A stretch of DNA of 64,000 nucleotides. Source: Pseudoalteromonas sp. GCY (GTDB taxonomy: Bacteria; Pseudomonadota; Gammaproteobacteria; Enterobacterales; Alteromonadaceae). Where the stretch lies: the NCBI RefSeq assembly GCF_016695175.1, contig NZ_CP068023.1, positions 2,309,501-2,373,500 of the forward strand. Direction: 5' to 3'. How positions within the stretch are numbered: the first letter of the stretch is position 1; every line of letters starts with the position of its first letter. Of the stretch, positions 50,612 through 59,171 are shown in pieces. The notes under the pieces are model-generated. The model was given only the letters and a program-made list of their open reading frames with translations. It ran no database searches and was not told the DNA's origin. The position numbers were made by a program, and so were the translations under genes.

Positions 50612-52882
50612 TTAGTTGGGCGCTTTTGCATCAACAGCAATCGCTTTTGCAACCAGCGTTTCAATACAAAAGATGGTTTCAGAACTCTTATCATCAATCA
50701 CCTTGTCGTCCATTGCGATACTAAGCTTTTCATTCAATGTCTTACCCACCAGTTTCACGCTATTTTGTTTACACCACTTACGATATTTTGCCATTAGTGG
50801 AGCATGCGCCTTTTCCAGTAAATAAGCATGCTCAACCGTATCTATCGCAGAGTGTTTTACCACGGCGCACAGATGCGAGATACGTTCTCGGGTCGAGTTG
50901 TGATCAGAAACATTGCTACATACCTGCACCGCCAATTTGTCGCTTGGCGCTTTGAGCCACTTACCAACAGGAAACGCCAAACGTTTTAACAAAAATGCCA
51001 GAGGTGCTGCGGTAAAGTTATCGCAAAATGCATAAATAGCCTTACTTGCTTCGTTAAGACAGTGATCTAAGGCAAACTTTACCAGCGGTAAGTCCCCTTG
51101 CTGACGGCCATCATCTTCGTATTTTTTTAATACGCACGAGGCGATATAAAGAAAGCTCAGGACATCTCCTAATTTTGCAGAGAGCATTTCTCTACGTTTT
51201 AGTGAACCGCCTAGCTTTAACATAGCGATATCGCTATACACAGAAAGCGCTTGGCTCAACCATGTTAGGCGTCGGTAATACGCCGCCACATCACCACTAA
51301 CTGGCGCACGTTCGAAACGCGCAAGTGTGAAGCCATTAAAAAACGCCTTAAGCCCATTCACAGAGGTATGTTGCAAGTGTTTGCAAAGCACTTCATCAAA
51401 CTCTTTCAATGCGATTAATTGATCTTCTTGCTGTACGATACTCATTTCTTTCAGTATGAAAGGATGGCAACGCGTTGCACCTTGACCAAAAATCATCAAG
51501 CTTCGAGTTAAGATATTGGCGCCCTCAACGGTAATAGAAATCGGCATCCCCATATAATTGTGGGCAAGATAATTCATTTCCCCCATTTGAATGGCTTTGC
51601 CGCCATGAATATCCATCGCATCATTTAATGCCACCCTTGCATGCTCAGTCAGATGATACTTGGCAATCGCAGTGACTACCGAAGGACTTTGCTTTAAATC
51701 AATTGCTAACGCAGTGGTTTGTCTCACCGCTTCAATGAGATAGCTATAGCCGTAAATTCTGGCTAACGCGCTTTGCACTCCCTCAAAGGCAGAGATAGGT
51801 ACACCAAATTGACGACGGACACCGGCGTAAGCCGAAGTCGCTCTGGCACTTAATTGAGCGGTTCCCGCGCTCAGTGCAGGCAAAGATATCCCCCGCCCAG
51901 CACTTAAACACGACACCAGCATGCGCCACCCTTTCCCGATACCTGCCTGTTCGCCTATCACCCAAGCCATTGGAATAAAAACATCTTCACCACTGGTTGT
52001 ACCATTCATAAAGGCTTGCCCCAGCGGGTTGTGTCGATCTCCAGTTTTTACGCCTTCATGTGCAGTCGGAATAAGTGCACAAGTGATCCCAAGCTCTACT
52101 TTATTTGAAAGCAATTGATCCGGATCGTAAACCTTAAACGCAAGTCCTAATACATCAGCGACGGGCGCCAGCGTGATGTATCGTTTTTGCCAAGTTACCG
52201 CAAGTCCAATTTGCTTTTCTCCCTCAAATTCACGCTCACACACAATCGCAAAGTCTTGAATACTACCAGCATCCGATCCCGCCTCTGGAGAGGTCAATGC
52301 AAAACAAGGTAGCGCCTCACCGGAGGCAAGCTTTGGCAGCCAAGTATTCTGCTGATCATTGGTACCGTAATGAAGCAGCAGCTCCGCAGGGCCTAAACTA
52401 TTTGGCACCATCACGGTCACTGCCGTAGACAAGCTACGGCTGGCTATTTTTGCAACGATGGTGGAGTTCGCCTGAGCACTAAATTCCCGACCACCAAAAG
52501 CCTTTGGAATAATAAAAGCAAAAAAACCCTTTTCTTTTAAAAATTGCCAAACTTCTTCAGGCAGGTCTTGAGCCTCAGATATTTTTTCTTCATCAAGCAT
52601 TTTCAGCAGCGTATGTAATTCGTTATCTATAAATGCCTGTTCTTCATCGCTCAACTTTGGCTTATCATTACTCAGCCACTTTCGCCAATTCGGTTTACCT
52701 GAAAACAACGCCCCATCCCACCAGATACTCCCCGCTTCCATCGCTTCTCGCTCGGTTTGGGAGAGTTCAGGTAATGACGTTTTGAAATAATTAAAGAGCG
52801 GTTTAGTGATCAACTTAACCCTGATATCACGGACACAAAATACCACCACAATTGCCAATATCACCAATAAAACTAAAGTCAT
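50612..52882 (-). CDS. fadE: Acyl-CoA dehydrogenase, FadE type
   Basis: 756 residues, somewhat shorter than E. coli FadE (814). An N-terminal membrane helix (about 2-20) is followed by FIIPKAFGGREFSAQANSTIVAKIASRSLS, FALTSPEAGSDAGSIQDFA and a long helical C-terminal extension specific to FadE. Carries out the first oxidation step of long-chain fatty acid beta-oxidation at the inner membrane. The start is ATG 52882, with AGGAG 5 bases upstream. A GTG two codons earlier lies within the ribosome site. Confidence 0.93.
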   Translation of the reverse strand: MTLVLLVILAIVVVFCVRDIRVKLITKPLFNYFKTSLPELSQTEREAMEAGSIWWDGALFSGKPNWRKWLSNDKPKLSDEEQAFIDNELHTLLKMLDEEKISEAQDLPEEVWQFLKEKGFFAFIIPKAFGGREFSAQANSTIVAKIASRSLSTAVTVMVPNSLGPAELLLHYGTNDQQNTWLPKLASGEALPCFALTSPEAGSDAGSIQDFAIVCEREFEGEKQIGLAVTWQKRYITLAPVADVLGLAFKVYDPDQLLSNKVELGITCALIPTAHEGVKTGDRHNPLGQAFMNGTTSGEDVFIPMAWVIGEQAGIGKGWRMLVSCLSAGRGISLPALSAGTAQLSARATSAYAGVRRQFGVPISAFEGVQSALARIYGYSYLIEAVRQTTALAIDLKQSPSVVTAIAKYHLTEHARVALNDAMDIHGGKAIQMGEMNYLAHNYMGMPISITVEGANILTRSLMIFGQGATRCHPFILKEMSIVQQEDQLIALKEFDEVLCKHLQHTSVNGLKAFFNGFTLARFERAPVSGDVAAYYRRLTWLSQALSVYSDIAMLKLGGSLKRREMLSAKLGDVLSFLYIASCVLKKYEDDGRQQGDLPLVKFALDHCLNEASKAIYAFCDNFTAAPLAFLLKRLAFPVGKWLKAPSDKLAVQVCSNVSDHNSTRERISHLCAVVKHSAIDTVEHAYLLEKAHAPLMAKYRKWCKQNSVKLVGKTLNEKLSIAMDDKVIDDKSSETIFCIETLVAKAIAVDAKAPN

Positions 52883-53244
52883 ATGCACTCCTTTTTGCAG
52901 GCTTCAAATACGGCCTTTTGATACAATTGACTGCCTTAATTATGGTTAATAATCACACTAACTCAACTTTTATCTGCGCTCGCATCTCATTGTTTGTCCA
53001 TCGCAAAATTGTCGTTTTAAAGTCGTCCTGCTATTATTCTTGCCACCACAGCAAAAAATGATGCTTTGCTGCGCGAAAAAGCCGCGCTCACTACGATTAG
53101 TTGTTCATACGACTAATACTAATTGGATTAATTTACCTGCTGATTTTTAGCAATTAACCCAATTAGTGTAGCTGGCTATAGATACTAAAATGCCGTCTAG
53201 CGTTAAGTCGGCTCGTGTATTAATTAAAACAACAAGTGAACCCT
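52883..53244. other. Intergenic region between fadE and the M2 peptidase gene
   Basis: About 360 bases between divergent genes. It holds the inverted-repeat element at 53116-53169 and presumably both promoters; nothing else is recognisable. Confidence 0.5.
53116..53169. repeat. Short inverted-repeat element related to the one at 8517
   Basis: ACTAATTGGATTAATT (53118-53133) and AATTAACCCAATTAGT (53152-53167) pair with one mismatch over 16 bp. The outer end ATACTAATTGG with TTAAT inside follows the same pattern as the termini of the 162-bp element at 8517. Confidence 0.55.
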
Positions 53245-55065
53245 ATGAAACCAAGATTTAAGTTAAGTGTTGGCGCACTCATCGTTGCCAGTACTTTTGC
53301 ACTCTCTGCCTGCAAATCCACTGAAACTACAAATAAAGCGCTATCAGAAGCCGATGCAGTTGCATTTTTAGATAAGGCGTCAGAACAGCTGGTTGACCTT
53401 AACTTCCGCTCTAGCCGCTCAGCTTGGATTTATGCAAACTTTATTACTCACGACACCGCTTCACTTGCTGCGGACGTGAATGAGGAATACACCGCTGCGC
53501 TCGTAGAGCTTGCTAACCAAGCAGCACAATTTGATGGCTTGACGCTAAGCGAAGATACCCGCCGCAAACTTGACAAATTGAAGCTAAACCTAACACTACC
53601 AGCACCAAAAGATGCTGACAAAACAGCGGAACTTGCAAAGCTCACTGCAGAGCTTGATGGTATGTACGGCAAGGGCAAATACTGTAAAGATGATGGCACT
53701 TGTCTAAGCCTTGGCGACATGACGGCTAAGATGGCGAATAGTCGCGACTATGAAGAGCTTTTAGACATCTGGCAAGGTTGGCGTGAAGTGTCGAAGCCGA
53801 TGCGTCCACTCTATGAAAAGCAAGTGGTACTTACCAATGAAGGTGCAAATGAGCTTGGTTATGCAGACACGGGCGCAATGTGGCGTAGTAAATACGACAT
53901 GCCAGCGGACGACTTTGCAAAAGAACTTGACCGTACTTGGAACCAAGTAAAGCCGCTATACGATTCGCTGCACTGTCATGTTAGAGCCAAGCTTGGTGAT
54001 AAATATGGCGAAGATAAAGTGCCTCAAGACCAGCCTATTCCTGCACATTTGCTTGGCAATATGTGGGCACAAAGCTGGGGCAATATCTATGACTTAGTCG
54101 CACCAGAAAACGCAGATCCGGGTTATGATGTAACGGCGCTACTGGCTAAACACAATTACGACGAAATCAAAATGGTAAAAGGTGCAGAAAAGTTCTTCAC
54201 CTCTATGGGTTTTGCCCCGTTACCTGAGACTTTCTACGAACGTTCTTTATTTATTAAACCACAAGATCGCGACGTACAATGTCATGCATCAGCTTGGAAC
54301 TTAGATGCCAAAGACGACCTACGCATCAAAATGTGTATCCAACGCACAGGTGAAGAATTCTCAGTTATCCACCATGAACTAGGCCATAACTTCTATCAAC
54401 GTGCCTACAATCAGCAGCCTGTGTATTACCAAGAAAGCGCCAACGACGGCTTTCACGAAGCTATCGGCGACACTATCGCGCTATCTGTAACACCTGGCTA
54501 CTTAAAGCAAATTGGTTTGTTGGATAACGTACCGGATGAGTCAAAAGATATCGGTCTATTGATGAAGATGGCACTCGACAAAGTTGCATTTATTCCATTT
54601 GGTCTACTTGTCGACCAATGGCGCTGGAAAGTATTCTCTGGTGAGATTTCTCCAGCAGAGTACAACCAAGCATGGTGGGAATTAAGAGAGAAATATCAAG
54701 GTGTTAAAGCACCAATTTCACGTACTGAAAATGACTTTGACCCAGGTGCAAAATACCACGTACCAGGTAATGTACCTTACACTCGTTACTTCCTAGCGCA
54801 TATTTTGCAGTTCCAGTTCCACAAATCACTTTGTGAAATTGCTGGCAGCAAAGAAGCCATTCACCGCTGTTCTGTTTACAACTCGAAAGCAGCTGGTGAG
54901 CGTTTAAATGCCATGCTTGAAATGGGCAGCAGCAAACCTTGGCAACAAGCACTTAAAACGCTAACAGGTAAAGATGAAATGGATGCAACAGCAGTACTTG
55001 ACTACTTTGCACCATTGCAAAAATACCTAGATGAGCAAAACAAAGGCCGTAATTGCGGCTGGTAA
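53245..55065 (+). CDS. M2-family peptidyl-dipeptidase (ACE-like), lipoprotein
   Basis: 606 residues. The signal peptide ends in a lipobox LSAC-K at about residue 22. Zinc-metallopeptidase motif H377-ELG-H381 in VIHHELGHNFYQRAY, with the downstream Glu region ANDGFHEAIGDTIALSV. The rest follows the helical M2 fold; R-Y near the C terminus (PYTRYFLAHILQFQF) is typical of ACE-type chloride/substrate sites. It removes C-terminal dipeptides, presumably in the periplasm, supporting peptide use. The start is ATG 53245; a GTG three codons upstream is possible. Confidence 0.93.
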   Translation: MKPRFKLSVGALIVASTFALSACKSTETTNKALSEADAVAFLDKASEQLVDLNFRSSRSAWIYANFITHDTASLAADVNEEYTAALVELANQAAQFDGLTLSEDTRRKLDKLKLNLTLPAPKDADKTAELAKLTAELDGMYGKGKYCKDDGTCLSLGDMTAKMANSRDYEELLDIWQGWREVSKPMRPLYEKQVVLTNEGANELGYADTGAMWRSKYDMPADDFAKELDRTWNQVKPLYDSLHCHVRAKLGDKYGEDKVPQDQPIPAHLLGNMWAQSWGNIYDLVAPENADPGYDVTALLAKHNYDEIKMVKGAEKFFTSMGFAPLPETFYERSLFIKPQDRDVQCHASAWNLDAKDDLRIKMCIQRTGEEFSVIHHELGHNFYQRAYNQQPVYYQESANDGFHEAIGDTIALSVTPGYLKQIGLLDNVPDESKDIGLLMKMALDKVAFIPFGLLVDQWRWKVFSGEISPAEYNQAWWELREKYQGVKAPISRTENDFDPGAKYHVPGNVPYTRYFLAHILQFQFHKSLCEIAGSKEAIHRCSVYNSKAAGERLNAMLEMGSSKPWQQALKTLTGKDEMDATAVLDYFAPLQKYLDEQNKGRNCGW

Positions 55066-55084
55066 TTGCTAGCAAATACAGGCT

Positions 55085-55118
55085 AAAAAACGGGCACACT
55101 CAATCGTGCCCGTTTTTT
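55085..55118 (+). terminator. Terminator of the M2 peptidase gene
   Basis: AAAAAACGGGCAC-N8-GTGCCCGTTTTTT; a strong rho-independent terminator. Confidence 0.9.
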
Positions 55119-55240
55119 ATTGGTTTAATTTTGTTACAGTTCAGTAACTTCCTTTTTTAGCGCCAATCATATACGCTCAAATCAAAGTCAGCCTACCGCT
55201 CTAGCGGTGAAAGTCTGTGTTGTCACTTGCAAGGATCCTT

Positions 55241-56047
55241 ATGAATATAAAAAGAATTGGCCTAATAGCCATCTTTGAATTGCAACGCTTGTTTGCAACG
55301 AAACGCGGATGGATAGCCATCGCCGCATTTGTTTTGGTTTGGTATGCCATTTTGCGCTACGCCATTGCAGAGGCGGTATCCATTGTCAGCGACCCCAACT
55401 TCAAAAATATGATCCAGAGTTTTTCCGGCGCCGTTGGTATGCATCGTATTGCCCAGTGGCCTGAAATGGAACTTGCACTGTACTTAGTTTGGTCAATCTT
55501 TTTGTTTCCTCTTTTTGTGATCTTTTCAAGCGCAGATCAAACCGTAGAAGATAGAACTCGCGGCACACTGAGATTTCTAACTCTGCGCACATCTCGCGCG
55601 GAAATTGTTGTTGGCCGCTTTGTTGGACAGGTATTCAATACGTTGCTGCTCATAGCGATTTCTGCTGTAGGTGCTTGGATATTAATGGTGGTGCGCGACC
55701 CAAGCTTATGGCTCACAGGGCTTACCCGAGCGACATTAATTGTTTTAGAGCTAACGCTTATTACTGCACCTTTTATTGCCCTGATGTCTGTGGCTAATCA
55801 CTTTGCTAACTCAAGCAAAATGAGCATGATTTACGCGATTTTGACCTACTTAACACTCGCCACTTTGGTCGCTTTTGCACTTGAGTACAGCCCTTACGCA
55901 GAGTACCTTTTTTATCTTTTTCCTGGATTCCAAGGCTCAGAAACCATCGCACAGAATATCAACCTCACTCGCTTTGCTACACCGGTGCTGCATAGCCTCG
56001 TATTGATTGCAATTAGTTGTGAACTATTAAGAAGGCGCGCGCTATGA
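55241..56047 (+). CDS. ABC-2 type transporter permease
   Basis: 268 residues with about six transmembrane segments. The N terminus (MNIKRIGLIAIFELQRLFATKRGW) and EDRTRGTLRFLTLRTSRAEIVVGRFVGQ match the ABC-2/NosY-like permease family. Start at ATG 55241, with AAGGA 6 bases upstream. Shares ATGA with the ATPase gene that follows. The substrate is unknown. Confidence 0.88.
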   Translation: MNIKRIGLIAIFELQRLFATKRGWIAIAAFVLVWYAILRYAIAEAVSIVSDPNFKNMIQSFSGAVGMHRIAQWPEMELALYLVWSIFLFPLFVIFSSADQTVEDRTRGTLRFLTLRTSRAEIVVGRFVGQVFNTLLLIAISAVGAWILMVVRDPSLWLTGLTRATLIVLELTLITAPFIALMSVANHFANSSKMSMIYAILTYLTLATLVAFALEYSPYAEYLFYLFPGFQGSETIAQNINLTRFATPVLHSLVLIAISCELLRRRAL

Positions 56048-56937
56048 GTTGCATTATTGAAGTTAATAATTTAGTGAAAGCATATGGACGAAAGCGCGCA
56101 CTAGATAACGTATCTTTCACCCTAAACGCAGGTTCACCCATTGCACTTGTCGGCCCGAATGGTGCGGGTAAAACCACCCTTTTTAGCACACTTTGCGGAT
56201 ATCTAAATGCCGATGCTGGCAGTGTTCAAATTTTGGGCTACAAGCCTGGCAGCGCTGCGCTTTTTGGCCGACTTGCGGCACTTCCACAGGATGCTCAGCT
56301 TGATCCAAGGTTTTCTGTCAGTAATCAGCTACGTTTATACGGACAACTTCAAGGTTTAGATGCGAAAGCGGCCGAGAGTGAAACGCACAGAGTGCTTGAG
56401 CTTGTCGACCTCAAAGACTGTTATCACGCCAAACCTCATGAGTTATCTCATGGCATGCGAAAACGTATCTGTATTGCCCAAACGCTACTTTCAAAGCCTG
56501 AAATTGTACTACTTGACGAAGCCACGGCTGGATTAGATCCCGTGAATGCTCGTGAGATCAGAAACCTAGTAAAAAGGCTTCAATCTGAAACGACCTTTAT
56601 TTTGAGTTCACACGATTTAGTAGAACTCGATGATTTGTGCGATCAGGTATTACATTTACAGCATGGTAAATTAACCGCTGTTGACCGCATCCAAGAAACG
56701 GAGCTTGCCACGCTGACTGTAAAACTTAAAGAGTCTGGCACCAGTAGTCACATAGCGCTTTTGAGGACCTTACAAGGCGTTGAAGAGGTGACGGTAAATG
56801 CCAGTGGCGCCCTGCTTATTGAGTATCGTAGCGGCCAACAGGTTGATATTGATGTACTCAGGCTTTGCCGTGAACAAGGCTGGCGTTACAAGTCTTTAGT
56901 TAACGGTAAAACACTAGAAGATGAACTGTTCGGCTAG
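56044..56937 (+). CDS. ABC transporter ATP-binding protein
   Basis: 297 residues. Walker A GPNGAGKTT, Q-loop LPQD, signature ELSHGMRKR (LSHGM in place of LSGGQ), Walker B IVLLDEATAGLDP, and the H-loop SSHD. The C-terminal 80 residues form a small extra domain, as in CcmA/NatA-like export ATPases. Works with the permease immediately upstream. No substrate-binding protein is present, which fits export. Confidence 0.93.
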   Translation: MSCIIEVNNLVKAYGRKRALDNVSFTLNAGSPIALVGPNGAGKTTLFSTLCGYLNADAGSVQILGYKPGSAALFGRLAALPQDAQLDPRFSVSNQLRLYGQLQGLDAKAAESETHRVLELVDLKDCYHAKPHELSHGMRKRICIAQTLLSKPEIVLLDEATAGLDPVNAREIRNLVKRLQSETTFILSSHDLVELDDLCDQVLHLQHGKLTAVDRIQETELATLTVKLKESGTSSHIALLRTLQGVEEVTVNASGALLIEYRSGQQVDIDVLRLCREQGWRYKSLVNGKTLEDELFG

Positions 56938-56962
56938 CGCACGGTTAGTTTAGTAAATTAAA

Positions 56963-56988
56963 AAAGCCTGCATCTTACAGGCTTTCTT
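56963..56988. terminator. Bidirectional terminator between the ABC operon and the M56 gene
   Basis: AAAGCCTG-N7-CAGGCTTT with A and T tracts on both sides; 25 bases after the ATPase stop and 8 before the convergent stop. Confidence 0.75.
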
Positions 56989-56995
56989 AAATGAT

Positions 56996-58609
56996 TTATA
57001 ACTTCGCCAGTAACAAAGAACCTGGTCGAGGTAAACGAGGTAATATTGCTGGCGTTTTCGCATAATCCGCTGGTAAACGCTCTTTCAACTCGTTCACCTT
57101 TGTTTGGTTATTCAGTTTTTCGTATGCATAGTATCTTAGGATATCTTGATATGTTTGATTTTCAGCACTGGTTACAACATCACTGTTTAATACAGCTAAT
57201 GCTTTATCGTAGTCTGCCATTTCAATGTAGGCGCGTGCCAAATCAGTAGCGCTACCGATTTGAAAGCGACTTTGCATTTTTTCAGATAAACTCTCTAGTT
57301 GCTCTGCTGCCTTCTGATATTGCCCAAGGTGCATATAAGCTGATGCCAATCTGTTTTTTAAAAATGGCGGTTGAGTAGAGCCTTCAGGAAACCAATTATT
57401 GTAAGCGGTCAAGATTGCTTCGTATTGACCTAGCTTATGATAGGTTTGGTCGAGCAAGGTAAAGCTTTTTACTTTTATATCCAGCTCTTCAAAACCATTT
57501 AACGAACCGCGGTTACTATGCCAATTTAAAATGTGTGAAACCGCTGCTGTTAGCTTTGCTTCATCATCCGATTTCGCACCTTTCGCCCCAGCGAGTAGCT
57601 CCCTCAATTGCTGTTGATATCGCGCTGACTTTTCACTCTTTTGTTTACTAGCTCCTTGTGTTACCTGCTTTTCAGAGACGATTTGGTTAGCAGCTAAGGC
57701 ACTACAAGACAGCGCCGCCGTGATAATCATTAAGTGGGATAATTTCATTTTCTTTTCCTTGTTTAGTGTTTTAACTCTTTGAATATTGAAACTTTTCGAG
57801 TGAGATACGGCTAATACTGAATGACCTAATGACACATGTTCATACCGGTATTGATGTTCGGACAACAGTAAGCTGGCCAAATCGTATCTATATTTATCAC
57901 TCAGTTTTTCCATACAGCTTTCATCGCAGCTGAGTTCGATTTGTTGTCGCGCCAAATTTGCTAACAACAAACAGAGTGGATTCCAAAAGAAGACGCTTTC
58001 AGTCGCACATATTAGCCATAACCAATATGTGTCCTTATGCCTGATGTGCGTTAACTCATGCTCAATCACGGAATCGAGTTCTGGTCGACCTTTCATCTTA
58101 AAATCTAACCAAATGGTGTGCTGTAATGGGCCTGTCGTAATTGCTGGGGTACTCAATTCTGTAAATTTTACGGTGCAAAACGAGTGTAGATATTGATGCT
58201 CTTCACTGATGTAGGCACCTTTTTCTATGCCACTTAGCAACCTTTTATACGACTGTACTCTCGCTAGAAATAATCCTCCACCTACCACTGTCAGAAATAC
58301 AAACAAATTTGAAAACGCTTGGTTTATGGTATAGCCAGAAAGCCAGTTTGATTCGGTTTGCAAAGTGGTTTGCTTGATGCTGTTCGGTGGAGTTGACCCT
58401 GAGTCTGAAATAGAACTCACCTCAATAGTGTAAAGCTCGAGATTTATTAAAAAAGGGGGTGGGGAAAGTTGCTGCCATGGAATTAACCAACTCAATAACC
58501 CTACTACCAACACATAAAAGCGCGTTCGTGCAGGCGCAGTTTTCAGAAAATAGCAGCTAGTCAAACTAAACATGCTGAGCAAGCTTGCGGTGAGTAAGTA
58601 ATCAAACAT
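56996..58609 (-). CDS. BlaR1/MecR1-like M56 metallopeptidase with TPR-like tail
   Basis: 537 residues. The N-terminal half has about three membrane helices and a cytosolic M56 zinc protease: H184-ELT-H188 in VIEHELTHIRHKD and the ExxCD ligand motif ELSCDES. A fourth hydrophobic helix lies at about 290-310. The C-terminal part has no penicillin-binding sensor; instead it looks like TPR repeats (AYMHLGQYQKAAEQLESL, RAYIEMADYDKALAVLNS). Overlaps the blaI-like stop by one base. Likely a sensor-protease that relieves BlaI repression in response to an envelope signal other than beta-lactam binding. Confidence 0.85.
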   Translation of the reverse strand: MFDYLLTASLLSMFSLTSCYFLKTAPARTRFYVLVVGLLSWLIPWQQLSPPPFLINLELYTIEVSSISDSGSTPPNSIKQTTLQTESNWLSGYTINQAFSNLFVFLTVVGGGLFLARVQSYKRLLSGIEKGAYISEEHQYLHSFCTVKFTELSTPAITTGPLQHTIWLDFKMKGRPELDSVIEHELTHIRHKDTYWLWLICATESVFFWNPLCLLLANLARQQIELSCDESCMEKLSDKYRYDLASLLLSEHQYRYEHVSLGHSVLAVSHSKSFNIQRVKTLNKEKKMKLSHLMIITAALSCSALAANQIVSEKQVTQGASKQKSEKSARYQQQLRELLAGAKGAKSDDEAKLTAAVSHILNWHSNRGSLNGFEELDIKVKSFTLLDQTYHKLGQYEAILTAYNNWFPEGSTQPPFLKNRLASAYMHLGQYQKAAEQLESLSEKMQSRFQIGSATDLARAYIEMADYDKALAVLNSDVVTSAENQTYQDILRYYAYEKLNNQTKVNELKERLPADYAKTPAILPRLPRPGSLLLAKL

Positions 58610-59001
58610 TAGTCGCTCTCTTTCTTCTGTTTTTTGCTCTTAAGTAGGTTTTGTAAATACTCAATATCATCATCGTCTAAACTCTCTTCTTTAATGAAAT
58701 GAGCTATCAGGCTGCGTGAACTGCCTTTAAAAAAGCGATCCATAAAACGCGGTGTAACCTGCTGTGAAAGCGCTTGCTGAGTCACTTTTGCTTGATAGAC
58801 GATTGACCTCCCCTGCTGACCACAGCGCTCGACCGCACCTTTTTGCTCTAGTCGATCTACGATTGTTTTGACTGTGTTATAAGCCACTTTTTTTGCTCTT
58901 GTATCATCTGCAAGAAGATATTTATGAAGCTCACTGGCAGTACATGCATTTTGTTGCCAAAGTAACTTCATCACGTCTAATTCAAATTCACTTAGTTTCA
59001 C
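58609..59001 (-). CDS. BlaI/MecI/CopY-family transcriptional repressor
   Basis: 130 residues. Winged helix (LSEFELDVMKLLWQQNACTASELHKYL ... KKVAYNTVKTIVDRLEQKGAVERCG) and a C-terminal dimerisation domain ending in a charged Lys/Glu tail. In this family the repressor is inactivated by cleavage by the partner M56 protease. Two matching operators lie immediately upstream, so autoregulation is likely. Confidence 0.92.
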   Translation of the reverse strand: MKLSEFELDVMKLLWQQNACTASELHKYLLADDTRAKKVAYNTVKTIVDRLEQKGAVERCGQQGRSIVYQAKVTQQALSQQVTPRFMDRFFKGSSRSLIAHFIKEESLDDDDIEYLQNLLKSKKQKKESD

Positions 59002-59015
59002 TTATCACCTCTATT

Positions 59016-59051
59016 ACTACATTTGTAGTTTTAAACCACTACAAATGTAGT
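59016..59051 (-). promoter_or_regulatory. Two BlaI-type operators upstream of the blaI-like gene
   Basis: ACTACATTTGTAGT (59016-59029) and ACTACAAATGTAGT (59038-59051), each a dyad of the TACA-NN-TGTA form recognised by BlaI/MecI repressors, with centres 22 bp apart. A minus-strand TTGTAG-17-TGTAGT pair lies within them, so the operators probably cover the promoter. Confidence 0.75.
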
Positions 59052-59161
59052 TGTTAGTACCCATGAAGTCAACTAGAAATTTTTGGTGGGACACAGAAGG
59101 TGAAACCTTTACATGAAAGCAGCATTACCTTGAAGGAAAGTGAAGGCTGTGCAACAACTCC

Positions 59162-59171
59162 CCCAAGGAGC
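59162..59171. repeat. Target-site duplication, left copy
   Basis: CCCAAGGAGC, identical to 60391-60400, bordering the insertion sequence. Confidence 0.75.
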
